The notes under the pieces were generated by a model that was given only the letters and a program-made list of their open reading frames with translations, was not told where the DNA came from and did no database searches. Shown here piece by piece: positions 23,530 to 33,474 of a stretch of 64,000 nt of DNA (its first letter is position 1; each line of letters starts with the position of its first letter). Both the position numbers and the translations under genes were made by a program. This stretch comes from an uncultured delta proteobacterium (GTDB lineage Bacteria > Desulfobacterota > Syntrophia > Syntrophales > UBA8958): assembly GCA_903885795.1 (NCBI GenBank), contig CAISJV010000038.1, forward strand, positions 37,066 through 101,065, in the 5' to 3' direction.

Positions 23530-26500
23530 TCAGTTGCCCTCCTTTCCCGGCGTAGCTTCATGTCCCGGTTCTCCCGCCGCCGCTGCTCCGTGCACCCCGG
23601 TTTCCTTTTTTTTATCGGACCGGGTGCTAAATGTTTCAAAAATCTGGAAGAAAAGGGGGATAAAGAAAATGGCAATCGCCGTCGCCCCCAGCATACCGCC
23701 GATAACGCCGGTACCAATGGAGTGACGGCTGTTGGCCGAGGCGCCGGAGGCGATGGCCAGGGGCACGCAGCCCAGGATAAAGGCGATGGAGGTCATGACG
23801 ATGGGCCGCAGGCGGAGCCTGGCCGCTTCGAGGGCGGCGTCGTAGATGGACATTCCCTCCGCTCGCTTCATAACGGCAAATTCGGTGATGAGAATGCCGT
23901 TTTTGGCCGCCAGGGCGATGAGGGTCAAAAGGCCGATCTGGAAATAGATATCATTTTCTATTCCCCTCATCAGAATGGACAACAAAGCCCCGAAGAGGGC
24001 AAAAGGAACCGCCATCAGGACGCCAAAGGGCAAAGACCACTTCTCATACTGGGCCGCCAGGATCAGGAACACCATGACCAGACCGAAAACGAAAACCAGA
24101 CCGGAAGTTCCCCCCGCCTTCTTCTGGTAGAAGGCCTCGCCGCTCCATGCATAGCTGAAATCATCCGGCAGCACCTCTTTAGCCGCCTTCTCCATGGCGT
24201 CGATGGCCTGACCGGAGCTGAAACCGGGGGCGGGCCCGCCGATGATATTGGCCGCCGGAAAATTATTGAAACGGTTGACGATATCCGGACCGGATTCATA
24301 TTTCGTGGTGATGACCGATTGGAGGGGCACCATACGGCCGTCTGAGGAACGGACATAAACCTGGGTCAAATCCTTAGGACGGGAGCGATACTGGGGTTCT
24401 GCCTGGACGATAACCTGCCAGAGACGGCTGAACTTGTTGAACTGGCTCACATAAGAAGACCCGAAGAGGATCTGGAGGGTATCATAGACATTCTGGACGG
24501 GAACCCCCAGGGTTTCGGACTTCTCCCGGTCCACATCCACCCGCAACTGTTGGGAGTATGCGTTCAAAGTCGAGTTGACTCCGTGCAATTCCGGCTGCTT
24601 CTTGCAATGGGCAATAAACTTGTTTGTCACTTCCTGGAGTTTCGCGGCGTCTCCCTCACCGCGGTTAAGGATCCAGAACTGAAAGCCCCCCATGTTGCCT
24701 AGACCGGGGATAGAAGGAGGGTTAGTGGGCATGACCACCCCCTCCTTGATCTGGGAGAAATTCTTGAAGGCCGCAGCAATAATCGCCGGGGCTCTGAGCT
24801 CATCCTTGTCTCTTTTTTCGTAATCCTTTAGGGAGACAAAGATGACGCCGGCGTTAGCTTTCAAGGCGCTGTCCACGAGACTATAGCCGGCAAACTCACT
24901 GACATCCTGGACGGCCGGGTGGTTCATGAAAAACTTCGCCGCCTTACTCCCCACATCCTCCGTCCGGTCAAGAGACGCCGTATCGGGAAGAAAAGTCACC
25001 CCGAAAAGATAGCCTTGATCCTCCGAGGGGACAAAACTTGTCGGGGTAATGTAAAACATAAAACCCGTCAGACTCAACATGATGACAAAAACAATCATGG
25101 CGATCTTCGTATGCTTAAGCATTTTGGCGACCCCGCCGGTGTAGCCGTGGGTCACTTTCAGGAAAAAGGCCTCAAACCACTTAAAGAAGCCTTTCTTTTC
25201 ACCAGTCTTGTGCCGGAGGAGGAGGGCCGCCAAAGCCGGGGACAGGGTGAGGGCGACGATCCCGGAGAAGACGACGGAAATGGCGATGGTCACGGCAAAC
25301 TGTTTGTAGAGCTGTCCCGTCATGCCGCCCAGAAAGGCGACGGGAACGAAAACGGCGCACAAAACAAGCATGATGGCGATAACCGGCCCCGTAACCTCGT
25401 CCATGGCCTTTTTCGCGGCCTCCTTGGGAGACAGGTGAAACTCCTCCATGTTCCGCTCCACGTTCTCGATGACGACGATGGCGTCGTCCACGACAATCCC
25501 GATGGCAAGTACCATCCCGAATAATGTCAGCATGTTAATGGAGAAGTTGAAAAGGATCATCCCTATGGCGGTGCCGATAATGGAGATGGGAACGGCAAGG
25601 ATGGGGATGATGGTGGCCCGGGCGCTCTGGAGAAAGATATAGACAACGAGAATAACGAGGAGGCAGGCCTCGAAGAAAGTTATGATGACGTCCTTGATCG
25701 ACGCCCGGACAAAATTGGTGGAATCCAGGGCGATCTTGTAATCGATTCCGTCGGGGAAATTCTTTTTCAGCTGTTCCAGGGTTTGCTTCACCTGGTCCGA
25801 GACCTGTACGGCGTTGGCCCCCGGCTGCTGATAAACGGCCAGCAGGGTCGCCGTCTTACCGTTCATTTTTGTGCGCACGGAGTAGTCCTTGGCGCCCAAC
25901 TGCGCCCGCCCGACATCTCTCAGACGAACGATGGCCGAACCGTCTTTGGTTGCCCGGAGGATGATGTTTTCGAATTCCTGGGGGGTCGTCAGGCGCCCCT
26001 TGGTGGTCACGGAAAAGGTCTGCTCCACCCTTCCGTCCGTCGGGGACTGGCCAATCTTGCCGACGGCGAACTGCTGGTTCTGATTTTGAATGGCGTTGGA
26101 GACGTCGGAGGCCGTAATGCCAAGCTGGGCCATCCGGTCCGGCTTCAGCCAAATGCGCATGGCATAGTCCGGGGTGCCCAGAATCGCCGTCTGATTGGCT
26201 CCTTCGATACGTTTCAGAGCGTCGAGGACATAAAGGTTGGCGTAATTGGCCACATAGGTCTGGTCATAGCGGCCGTCGGGAGAATAAAGACCGATGACCA
26301 TAAGAAAGGAACTCGATTTTTTTTGTACCTGAAGACCTTGTTGCTGGACCGATTGGGGCAACTGGGGCAGGGCGATGTTTACGCGGTTCTGGACATCGAC
26401 CTGGGCCATGTCAGGGTTGGTCCCAATCTCGAAAAACACCGTCAGGGTCATCGTTCCCATCCCCGTGGAAACGGAGTTCATATAGATCATATTGTCAGCG

Positions 26501-26715
26501 CCGTTGACCTGCAGCTCGATGGGAGAGGCGACATTCTGGGCGATGACGTCGGCGCTGGCCCCGGGATAGGTGGCCGAGATCTGGATCTGGGGAGGGGTGA
26601 TTTCCGGGTATTGGGCGATGGGGAGGTTGAACATCGCCACCCCGCCGGCAATTACAATCACGATGGATATAACGGCGGCAAAGATGGGCCGGTCAATGAA
26701 GAATCTCGAGATCAT
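23530..26715 (-). CDS. RND multidrug efflux pump, inner-membrane transporter (AcrB/MexB type)
   Basis: 1061 residues, full length for the HAE1 family (about 1030-1060). The start MISRFFIDRPIFAAV, the TM4 proton-relay pair in GIVVDDAIVVIENVERNM, the TM10 lysine in AAKNGILITEFAVMK, and the PPTSF/FVPSEDQGY periplasmic motifs are all intact. The C-terminus is longer by a Gly/Ala-rich tail (GVHGAAAAGEPGHEATPGK). It exports hydrophobic drugs, detergents or metabolites by proton antiport, with the adaptor and outer-membrane factor encoded on either side. The start lies 12 bases after the adaptor stop. Substrate cannot be read. Confidence 0.95.
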   Translation of the reverse strand: MISRFFIDRPIFAAVISIVIVIAGGVAMFNLPIAQYPEITPPQIQISATYPGASADVIAQNVASPIELQVNGADNMIYMNSVSTGMGTMTLTVFFEIGTNPDMAQVDVQNRVNIALPQLPQSVQQQGLQVQKKSSSFLMVIGLYSPDGRYDQTYVANYANLYVLDALKRIEGANQTAILGTPDYAMRIWLKPDRMAQLGITASDVSNAIQNQNQQFAVGKIGQSPTDGRVEQTFSVTTKGRLTTPQEFENIILRATKDGSAIVRLRDVGRAQLGAKDYSVRTKMNGKTATLLAVYQQPGANAVQVSDQVKQTLEQLKKNFPDGIDYKIALDSTNFVRASIKDVIITFFEACLLVILVVYIFLQSARATIIPILAVPISIIGTAIGMILFNFSINMLTLFGMVLAIGIVVDDAIVVIENVERNMEEFHLSPKEAAKKAMDEVTGPVIAIMLVLCAVFVPVAFLGGMTGQLYKQFAVTIAISVVFSGIVALTLSPALAALLLRHKTGEKKGFFKWFEAFFLKVTHGYTGGVAKMLKHTKIAMIVFVIMLSLTGFMFYITPTSFVPSEDQGYLFGVTFLPDTASLDRTEDVGSKAAKFFMNHPAVQDVSEFAGYSLVDSALKANAGVIFVSLKDYEKRDKDELRAPAIIAAAFKNFSQIKEGVVMPTNPPSIPGLGNMGGFQFWILNRGEGDAAKLQEVTNKFIAHCKKQPELHGVNSTLNAYSQQLRVDVDREKSETLGVPVQNVYDTLQILFGSSYVSQFNKFSRLWQVIVQAEPQYRSRPKDLTQVYVRSSDGRMVPLQSVITTKYESGPDIVNRFNNFPAANIIGGPAPGFSSGQAIDAMEKAAKEVLPDDFSYAWSGEAFYQKKAGGTSGLVFVFGLVMVFLILAAQYEKWSLPFGVLMAVPFALFGALLSILMRGIENDIYFQIGLLTLIALAAKNGILITEFAVMKRAEGMSIYDAALEAARLRLRPIVMTSIAFILGCVPLAIASGASANSRHSIGTGVIGGMLGATAIAIFFIPLFFQIFETFSTRSDKKKETGVHGAAAAGEPGHEATPGKEGN

Positions 26716-26727
26716 GGCGGCCTCCCC

Positions 26728-28050
26728 TTACTTCTTTGCCGGTTGGGCGGCTTTTGCGGCGGGTGTTGAAGGCGGCGCCGGGGCTCCGGACGACGGCGCC
26801 GGTGTTTGTTTGTCTCCCGGAGCAGCGGCTTTTGCAGCTTCTCCTCCCGGAGCCGCCGACTGGCTGCCTGCTGCGGCGGGCGCTTTTTTATCAACGATCT
26901 TTACCGGCAACCCCACGGCAAGCATCATGACGCCATCGACGATTACCCGGTCATTGGCAGCCAGGCCGCTGGTAATGAATATATCATCGCCGATCCATTC
27001 GCCCACGGTAACGTTGCGGACCTCAGCGTGACCATCTTTATCGACGCACCAGACAAATTGTCCTTTGGCCCCTTCAAAGACCGCCCGCCGGGGGGCGACA
27101 ATGGCATTAGGGCGGGAGGCGCCAATGATACGGACCCGGACAAACTGCCCCGGTTTTAGTATGCTCTTGGGATTTTCCATGGTGGCCTTGATGAGGAAGG
27201 TTCCCGTCTCTTTGCTGAAAGAAGGGTCAGCAAAGATCAGGTGCCCACGCTGTGGATAAATGGAACCATCGGCCAGTATCAGCTCCACTTCAAACTTGCC
27301 ATGGAGAGGAAAGCGGAGAGTGCCTTTCTTGATGTCATCCATAGAACCGAGATATTGGTTCTCCGATAAACTGAAGGTTACCCACATGGGGTTCATCTTG
27401 GCCACATAGGTGAGCAGACTGTCCGATGCGGAGATATAGGTCCCATCCTGCTTTTTGGCTTGACTGGAGAGGCCCGTCACGGGGGATGTGATTACGGTAT
27501 AACTGAGATTCAACTCCGCTATTCTGACATTTCCCTGGGCGGAAAGAACCGAGGCGGCGGCCTGCTGTTCGTTGCCCGTTGCGTCGTCGAGGTCCTTTTT
27601 GCTGACGGCGTTCTGGTCCGCCAGGGGCTTTATCCTGGCCAGATTAGCCTTGGCCGTTGTCCATCGGGCCTGTTGCTGGGCCAACTCACCATTCGCCTGC
27701 TGGAGAGCAGCCTGAAAGTTTCGCGGGTCGATCCGGAATAAGACCTGACCGGCCTTGACTAACGATCCTTCTTCGTAAACCCGCTTATCGAGGAAACCCT
27801 CGACCCGGGAACGAATTTCCACAAGGTGGGAGCTCTCCGTCTGCCCGACCCACTCGAAAAACACGGGCGTGTCCTTAGGCGTGATCGTGACGGCGGTCAC
27901 CTCGGCTGGCGGTCGTTGGGCGCCCCCCTTCTGATCCTTCCCGCATCCCGGCAGGAGGCCGACGGCAAGGACGATGCAAAATAGAATAAGTTTGATTTTT
28001 AACGGATAATAAGGCGCAAGGACAGAATTGCGACGGCTTGCCGTATTCAT
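26728..28050 (-). CDS. RND efflux periplasmic adaptor lipoprotein (AcrA/MexA type)
   Basis: 440 residues. A signal peptide ends in lipobox GLLPGC. Barrel-sandwich (VEIRSRVEGFLDKRVYEEGSLVKAGQVLFRID), alpha-hairpin (about 95-175), beta-barrel (about 215-290) and membrane-proximal domains follow in order. A roughly 60-residue Pro/Ala/Lys-rich tail (after VKIVDKKAPAAAG) is an addition to the family. The protein bridges the pump and outer-membrane factor. First gene of a tight three-gene operon (gaps 12 and 1 bases) with a good promoter about 35 bases upstream. Confidence 0.94.
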   Translation of the reverse strand: MNTASRRNSVLAPYYPLKIKLILFCIVLAVGLLPGCGKDQKGGAQRPPAEVTAVTITPKDTPVFFEWVGQTESSHLVEIRSRVEGFLDKRVYEEGSLVKAGQVLFRIDPRNFQAALQQANGELAQQQARWTTAKANLARIKPLADQNAVSKKDLDDATGNEQQAAASVLSAQGNVRIAELNLSYTVITSPVTGLSSQAKKQDGTYISASDSLLTYVAKMNPMWVTFSLSENQYLGSMDDIKKGTLRFPLHGKFEVELILADGSIYPQRGHLIFADPSFSKETGTFLIKATMENPKSILKPGQFVRVRIIGASRPNAIVAPRRAVFEGAKGQFVWCVDKDGHAEVRNVTVGEWIGDDIFITSGLAANDRVIVDGVMMLAVGLPVKIVDKKAPAAAGSQSAAPGGEAAKAAAPGDKQTPAPSSGAPAPPSTPAAKAAQPAKK

Positions 28051-28081
28051 AACTTCCCCCCCCCGAAATTAAATTCGCGAA

Positions 28082-28110
28082 ATACTATATCATTTTCTGC
28101 AACCTGTCAA
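28082..28110 (-). promoter_or_regulatory. Sigma-70-like promoter of the RND efflux operon
   Basis: On the minus strand TTGACA (plus 28105-28110) and TAGTAT (plus 28082-28087) have a 17-base spacer. The adaptor start codon is at 28050. Just upstream is an AGTCCGCAAAGGACC imperfect inverted repeat, a possible regulator site. The rest of the 272-base gap up to 28322 shows nothing else I can name. Confidence 0.68.
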
Positions 28111-28322
28111 AAAAAAGTCCGCAAAGGACCGCACTTCAAAATTACGGCACTTCTTTCTCCCCCTTAATCAGTATTACTAACCTTTGACTCTTATCAGCCC
28201 ATTATGTGATACCCGGCATCAATGGCAATAACGACGACGAGTCCCTTTCCCCCCGTTAACAGCTTCTTTGCCTCCATTACCATTCCCTCCTCCCTTGGCT
28301 CTAAGGACGATTTATCTACAAT

Positions 28323-29408
28323 TCACGTTCTTTCCGGCACATCATCCGGTGCATCAGCGTCTTCCTCTAAGACCCAGGCCTTAATCAGGGTAAAAGCTAC
28401 AGCCAGAACAACGGGACCAATAAATATGCCTACGATGCCTAAGGCAATGAGGCCTCCGATGACGCCGGCAAAGACGAGGAGAAGCGGCAGGTCTGCACCT
28501 TTCTTGATAAGCACGGGACGGAGCACATTATCAAGGGTCGTGACAATAACCGTCCACACGAGCAACACCGTCCCCGCTACATTGTGGTCGCCCCAGTAGA
28601 GCCAAATGACAGCTGGAATCAGCACCAACCCCGGTCCAACCTGGGCTACGCAAAGCATGAACATGACGGCCGTGAGTACTGCTGCCGTCGGTACGCCGGT
28701 TACCGCAAGACCGATGCCGCCCAAGACAGACTGTGCCACAGCCGTAACAACCACACCGAGGGCAACGCCCCGGATTGCCTTCCCAGCGAGGATAGTGACC
28801 TCTTCACCAGGATGACCTCCCAGGCGTCTTGCGAAGGCGCGTACACCGGCAGCGGCTGTGTCACCCGTAGCATAAAGGATCGCAGAAATGATCACGGTGA
28901 GGAGAAACTGAATGAATATCATGCCCAGGCTGCCGGCCTGATCCACAAACCATTTGGCCACCCTTCCGGAGTATGGTTTGATCCGCGAGATTAGCCCCTC
29001 CGGACCGGCAGTCGCAATCTCCTGCCATGCCGTCGTAAGCTTGGGACCTATCATTGGCAGATTCTGAACCCAGGAAGGAGGCGATGGTACGGTACTTTTA
29101 CGTAAAGATTCCGCCAATTCGTCGATCCGGTGAGAATTGTCTACAATGGTTCCCACGGCGATCCAGAATGGTATTACCAAAACGAGTAAAAGCGCTACGG
29201 TCATCATCAGGGCGGCGAGACCTCGTTTCCCCCACAGCCGCTCCTGTACACGCAACATAACCGGCCAGGTAGTTACAACGATCATGGTTGCCCACAAAAA
29301 TGAAGGCAGGAAAGGCCGGAGTATTCCAAAAACGGCGACGATGAGAATGGCAATCAACAAAACGGTCAATGTTGTGTGCGTGACGTCTCGATAATTCGGT
29401 TCTCTCAT
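28323..29408 (-). CDS. AI-2E family membrane permease
   Basis: 361 residues from the ATG at 29408, chosen for the AAAGGAGAATC ribosome binding site directly before it; an upstream in-frame extension has no such site. About eight membrane helices in the pattern of the PF01594 family, with the typical paired N-terminal helices, the GLISRIKPYSGRVAKWFVDQA middle segment and the PVLIKKGADLPLLLVFAGVIGGL motif. Members include sodium/proton antiporters and the putative AI-2 exporter TqsA; function here is not set by the sequence. It stands alone, divergent from the pqi operon. Confidence 0.88.
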   Translation of the reverse strand: MREPNYRDVTHTTLTVLLIAILIVAVFGILRPFLPSFLWATMIVVTTWPVMLRVQERLWGKRGLAALMMTVALLLVLVIPFWIAVGTIVDNSHRIDELAESLRKSTVPSPPSWVQNLPMIGPKLTTAWQEIATAGPEGLISRIKPYSGRVAKWFVDQAGSLGMIFIQFLLTVIISAILYATGDTAAAGVRAFARRLGGHPGEEVTILAGKAIRGVALGVVVTAVAQSVLGGIGLAVTGVPTAAVLTAVMFMLCVAQVGPGLVLIPAVIWLYWGDHNVAGTVLLVWTVIVTTLDNVLRPVLIKKGADLPLLLVFAGVIGGLIALGIVGIFIGPVVLAVAFTLIKAWVLEEDADAPDDVPERT

Positions 29409-29638
29409 GATTCTCCTTTCATTTGAAACAATTCGCTTTTGGACACATATTGGGTTTTTGTCAATGGAAAATGTATAACATGAAAAAGTGCATCGAAGTC
29501 CTATTTTCATTATAGATTATAATCATTGAGTATGATAAAAACCGGCTCGGGAGTCATGCTTATGAATTGCTTCATGATAAATAAGAGTTATTACAAATAA
29601 TTCAATAATAGAGAAATTTATTTGCCGAGATATTACTG

Positions 29639-30307
29639 ATGCCAGAAAGTCCCGTCGCCTGCCCAGATTGCGATTTGCTACAGCATATTCCCGTGCTTCC
29701 ACCGCAAGGGAAGGCGCTTTGCTGCCGGTGCGGCAAGTTGCTGGCAACCAATAAGCCAGGGGCTAACGAACGCGCACTAGCCTTGGCAATCGGTGCGGCG
29801 ATTGTTTTTGTTGTCGCCAATGCGTTTCCCCTGATGGGTCTGTCAGCGGCGGGGCGCGAAGTTGATACGACAATAATCGGTGGCGCCTGGACGATGTGGC
29901 AGGAAGGGCATCAGTTCACGGGGGCGCTTGTCGGGTTGTGCGCCGTAGTTGCCCCGGCCGGATATATCGGAATCGTTATTGTGGTTCTTATCGCCGCCCG
30001 CAGGCATCGCCCGGCGCCAAGTTGGGTGGGCGAGCTGCTTCACTGGGCAGAGCTGGCGCAGGGATGGGCGATGGCAGAGGTAATGATGCTCGGCATTCTC
30101 GTCGCCCTGATCAAGATCGCCGATCTTGCGACCGTCATCATCGGCGTGGGGATGTTTGCCACCGGGGCATTCATTGCGCTCTTTGCAGCGATGGCGATAA
30201 ATTTCGATCCCGATGAGATCTGGACACAAGTGCAATGGACCGGCGGCGGTGCACGGATGACCGTAAACTCCACGCAAACCATTGATTACCAAGAGGCAAA
30301 AAAATGA
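29639..30307 (+). CDS. pqiA: PqiA-family membrane protein, first copy
   Basis: 222 residues. The N-terminus has paired CPDCDLL and CCRCGKLL zinc-ribbon motifs (residues about 8-36), followed by four membrane helices and MAEVMMLGILVALIKIADLA, typical of the PqiA repeat. E. coli PqiA contains two such repeats in one chain; here they are two genes. The stop overlaps the next start in an ATGA. No clear ribosome binding site precedes the ATG. First gene of pqiAABC, an inner-membrane component of an MCE transport complex. Confidence 0.88.
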   Translation: MPESPVACPDCDLLQHIPVLPPQGKALCCRCGKLLATNKPGANERALALAIGAAIVFVVANAFPLMGLSAAGREVDTTIIGGAWTMWQEGHQFTGALVGLCAVVAPAGYIGIVIVVLIAARRHRPAPSWVGELLHWAELAQGWAMAEVMMLGILVALIKIADLATVIIGVGMFATGAFIALFAAMAINFDPDEIWTQVQWTGGGARMTVNSTQTIDYQEAKK

Positions 30308-30945
30308 CTCCACGGGAACTGATGGCCATGCAGTCAGGGCTTGCCTTGTGCAGGCACTGCGAACTATTGTCAAGGCTTCCGGCGACGCATGGAAAGAACT
30401 ATTGTCCCCGCTGCGGCCACGAAATCTCATTCCGCCGCAACAATGTAATCCAGCGCACCTGGGCACTCATCATTGCAGCGGCAATTTGCTACATACCAGC
30501 GAATATCTTGCCCGTCATGACATCTATAACCCTGACAAGCGCCGAGGAGGACACGATCATCGACGGGGTTATCCTACTTTACCTGACGGGGTCATGGCCT
30601 TTGGCGCTCATCGTCCTCATCGCCAGTGTGGTGATTCCCATGGCGAAACTATTCGCCCTTGCCTATTTACTGATTACGGTGCAGCGCCGTTCGATAAAGA
30701 GCAATCGCGAACGCGCGAAGCTATATCGCCTCGTTGAGCTTATCGGCCGCTGGTCCATGCTCGACGTTTTTGTTATTTCCTTTGTCGTCGCCCTGGTGCA
30801 GATGAAGCCGCTCATGGCGGCAGAGCCCAAGTCAGGCATTGTTTTTTTTGCCGCCGTAGTTGTATTGACAATATTTGCCGCTCAATCCTTTGACCCCCGG
30901 CTGATCTGGGATTCCGCCGATAGCATGGAGAACCGAAATGAGTGA
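30304..30945 (+). CDS. pqiA: PqiA-family membrane protein, second copy
   Basis: 213 residues, the second half-PqiA. It has CRHCELLSRLP and CPRCGHEISFR zinc-ribbon motifs, four membrane helices, and the IPANILPVMT and GRWSMLDVFVISFVVALVQM signatures. It overlaps the first copy by four bases and the pqiB gene by eight. The pair corresponds to the N- and C-halves of E. coli PqiA and should form one inner-membrane unit with PqiB. Confidence 0.88.
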   Translation: MTPRELMAMQSGLALCRHCELLSRLPATHGKNYCPRCGHEISFRRNNVIQRTWALIIAAAICYIPANILPVMTSITLTSAEEDTIIDGVILLYLTGSWPLALIVLIASVVIPMAKLFALAYLLITVQRRSIKSNRERAKLYRLVELIGRWSMLDVFVISFVVALVQMKPLMAAEPKSGIVFFAAVVVLTIFAAQSFDPRLIWDSADSMENRNE

Positions 30946-32605
30946 AAACGAAGAGATCAAGAACATTCCCCAGGCGACAACCATACCCCGCAAGCGGGCG
31001 CGCTTCTCGGTAATTTGGATCATTCCCATCATCGCCGCCCTGGTAGGCGTCGGAATCGCGGTACAACGGTTCCTGAACGAAGGGCCAACCATTACCATCA
31101 CCTTCAAGGTGGCCGAAGGCATCGAGGCCGGTAAGACTTTCGTCAAATACAAGGACGTCAACATTGGTCAGGTTACGGGCGTAAGCCTCTCGAAAGACTA
31201 CTCCCACGTCGTAGTGACGGCAAAGATCGCTAAGAATGCAGCGAATCTCATGGTCAAAGACGCCAAGTTCTGGATCATGCAGCCTCGGATCAGCTTGAGC
31301 GGTGTTTCCGGCATCAGCACCTTGCTGTCGGGAAATTATATCGGCCTGGGAGTCGGAAATTCCACGGAGGAACAACGGCAATTTAACGGTCTCGATACAC
31401 CCCCGATCATCACGAGCACGGAGCCGGGACGGCAGTTCTTACTGAAGGCGGACAACCTCGGCTCCCTGGGGTTCGGCTCCCCTCTTTATTACCGGCAACT
31501 GAATGTCGGGCAGGTTATTGGCTACGACCTGGCGAAAGACGGCCAGTCCGTCGATATCAAGGTGTTCATAAATGCGCCCTACGACAAACATGTAACCAAA
31601 AACACCAGGTTCTGGCAGGCGAGCGGCATCGATGTCGCACTGGGGGCAAACGGCCTTGTCATCCACACTCAATCATTGGCGTCAATACTAGCCGGCGGTA
31701 TTGCCTTCGAGACGCCCCCGTACACCCAGACTTTGGAAAAGGCGGCAGAAAACACGGTCTTTACCCTCTTTGACAACCAGGATACGGCGACGGCAAAACA
31801 TGAGCTGCGCGCTGATCCTTATGTGCTTGCATTCAACGAATCGGTACGGGGGCTTTCTGTCGGCGCTCCCGTTACCTACCTTGGTCTCGAGATCGGTGAA
31901 GTTAAGCAAGTCGGTCTTCATTTCGATGCAAAAGCCTATACTCTAAGACCCCAGGTGCTGATCTTGTATTATCCGGAGCGCTTCTTTTCACGATTTAGTG
32001 ATCGGCAAATTATCCGCCCGGTCCAGCCTTCCACGCTTCAAGAGCGGCATGAACACTTGCAGCGTCTGGTCGATCAGGGGCTGCGGGCGCAATTGCGCCT
32101 CGGAAATATTGTTACGGGGCAACTTTATGTCGCTTTCGATTACTTCCCCAACGCGCCCAAGGTTAAGGTCGAATGGGAAAAAGCCACCCCACAACTGCCC
32201 GTAATGCCGAGCGGTCTGGCGGAATTTCAGATGAAGGTCACTAATATCCTTGAAAAGATAGAAAAGATTCCCTTTGACGATATCGGTAAGGACGCAAAGA
32301 AGGCAATTGTCACCCTTGATGAAACGCTGAAAGACGCCAAAAAGCTGCTGGGGCGCATCGATGCTGAGTTAGTACCGGAAATGAAAATGACCCTGGAAAA
32401 CTTGAAACGGGCAGTTGCTGCGGCAGAGCGCGCGCTGGTCAATGCTGACAAGACGTTGGTCGGGCCGGATGCGCCGGCAAATCAAGAACTGCGGGAGGCT
32501 TTGCAAGAGATATCCAGCGCTGCCCGCGCCTTGAAAGTATTTGTTGAATACATGGACAGCCATCCGGAAGCATTGATTCGCGGTAAAAAACAGGAGAAAC
32601 CATGA
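30938..32605 (+). CDS. pqiB: PqiB-type MCE protein with three MCE domains
   Basis: 555 residues. A membrane anchor (about residues 24-44) is followed by three MCE domains at about 45-135 (TFKVAEGIEAGKTFVKYKDVNIG), 160-250 (FGSPLYYRQLNVGQVIGYDL) and 285-390 (LAFNESVRGLSVGAPVTYLGLEIG), then a long C-terminal coiled-coil (about 430-540). In E. coli the coiled-coil forms a hexameric needle spanning the periplasm. Start and stop overlap the neighbours. The C-terminal FVEYMDSHPEALIRGKK matches the end of the MlaD protein at 13523, a common ending of this family. Confidence 0.93.
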   Translation: MSENEEIKNIPQATTIPRKRARFSVIWIIPIIAALVGVGIAVQRFLNEGPTITITFKVAEGIEAGKTFVKYKDVNIGQVTGVSLSKDYSHVVVTAKIAKNAANLMVKDAKFWIMQPRISLSGVSGISTLLSGNYIGLGVGNSTEEQRQFNGLDTPPIITSTEPGRQFLLKADNLGSLGFGSPLYYRQLNVGQVIGYDLAKDGQSVDIKVFINAPYDKHVTKNTRFWQASGIDVALGANGLVIHTQSLASILAGGIAFETPPYTQTLEKAAENTVFTLFDNQDTATAKHELRADPYVLAFNESVRGLSVGAPVTYLGLEIGEVKQVGLHFDAKAYTLRPQVLILYYPERFFSRFSDRQIIRPVQPSTLQERHEHLQRLVDQGLRAQLRLGNIVTGQLYVAFDYFPNAPKVKVEWEKATPQLPVMPSGLAEFQMKVTNILEKIEKIPFDDIGKDAKKAIVTLDETLKDAKKLLGRIDAELVPEMKMTLENLKRAVAAAERALVNADKTLVGPDAPANQELREALQEISSAARALKVFVEYMDSHPEALIRGKKQEKP

Positions 32606-33216
32606 TGAAAAAACTCGCAACGGTTGTGATCCTCTGCGCCCTCGCCGTGCTTGCGGCCGGATGCGCATCTACATCTCCACAGTTATACACGTTGAGCCCC
32701 ATGGCAAAACCGGTGAGCGAGACGTCAATCCTCACGATTACCGTAGGTCCCGTATCCTTGCCGGCAGCCGTCGATCGCCCCCAGCTTGTGCTGAGCGTTG
32801 CCCCCAATCAGGTCGCTGTCGATGAATTCAACCGCTGGGCGTCGCCGCTGAAAAGCGACATCGCCCGCGTCGTAGCCGAGAATCTTTCCCTGCTCCTGGG
32901 CTCGCCTTATGTTTCCGTGTTTCCCCAGTCCGTATCCCTATCTCCATCCTACCGCGTTACCATCGATGTGCTGCGTTTTGAATCCGTACCGGGAGAAACA
33001 GCCAAGCTGACCGCCATCTGGTCGATACGGTCAACAGCAGACGGGCGTGTACAGGAGGGCCGCACGGCATTAACCGAACCCGTCCGGGGAAAGACCTACG
33101 CCGCCCTCATCGCCGCCCACAGCAGGATGCTGGAGGGATTAAGCAGCGACATTGCCGCGGCTATCCGCACGCTGGCGGCGGCCGGTAGGAAGGGAAACCC
33201 CGAGGTTGTTAAATAG
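32602..33216 (+). CDS. pqiC: PqiC outer-membrane lipoprotein
   Basis: 204 residues with lipobox LAAGC. Family landmarks are LYTLSPMA after the anchor, VGPVSLPAAVDRPQLVL, VDEFNRWASPLKSDIARVVAENL and YRVTIDVLRFES. The start overlaps the pqiB stop (ATGATG). PqiC docks at the outer-membrane end of the PqiB needle. A paralogue closes the Mla-type operon at 12914-13510. The 258 bases that follow, up to the Fic gene stop, hold no feature I can name. Confidence 0.9.
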   Translation: MMKKLATVVILCALAVLAAGCASTSPQLYTLSPMAKPVSETSILTITVGPVSLPAAVDRPQLVLSVAPNQVAVDEFNRWASPLKSDIARVVAENLSLLLGSPYVSVFPQSVSLSPSYRVTIDVLRFESVPGETAKLTAIWSIRSTADGRVQEGRTALTEPVRGKTYAALIAAHSRMLEGLSSDIAAAIRTLAAAGRKGNPEVVK

Positions 33217-33474
33217 CAGGAGATTTGCGAGAAGAAGTGAGATTTCACGGTCGCGACTTTTGATAACCGCGATAAAGAAATATCATTCAAATAACTGTTT
33301 TATTTCAGCTTATTTCTTTGCATCGTCAATTCCTCAATTATCACCGCATGGTCGGTATTCGATTAATAATATCATATAGTTAACTTTGATCAGACTCTGA
33401 TCTTTTCTCGATGGACGCATAAATGTGGGTCTATTTTGTAAAATAGTGCAATAAATTCAATGGGAAATGATCTG

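Noticed and set aside
22002..23717. Longer outer-membrane factor start at 23717
   Set aside because: It would lie inside the pump gene and precede the lipoprotein signal peptide; the ATG at 23528 has a ribosome binding site and gives a proper signal.
25783..26769. 328-codon plus-strand frame across the RND pump
   Set aside because: Antisense to the pump N-terminal half, no family motif, no ribosome binding site.
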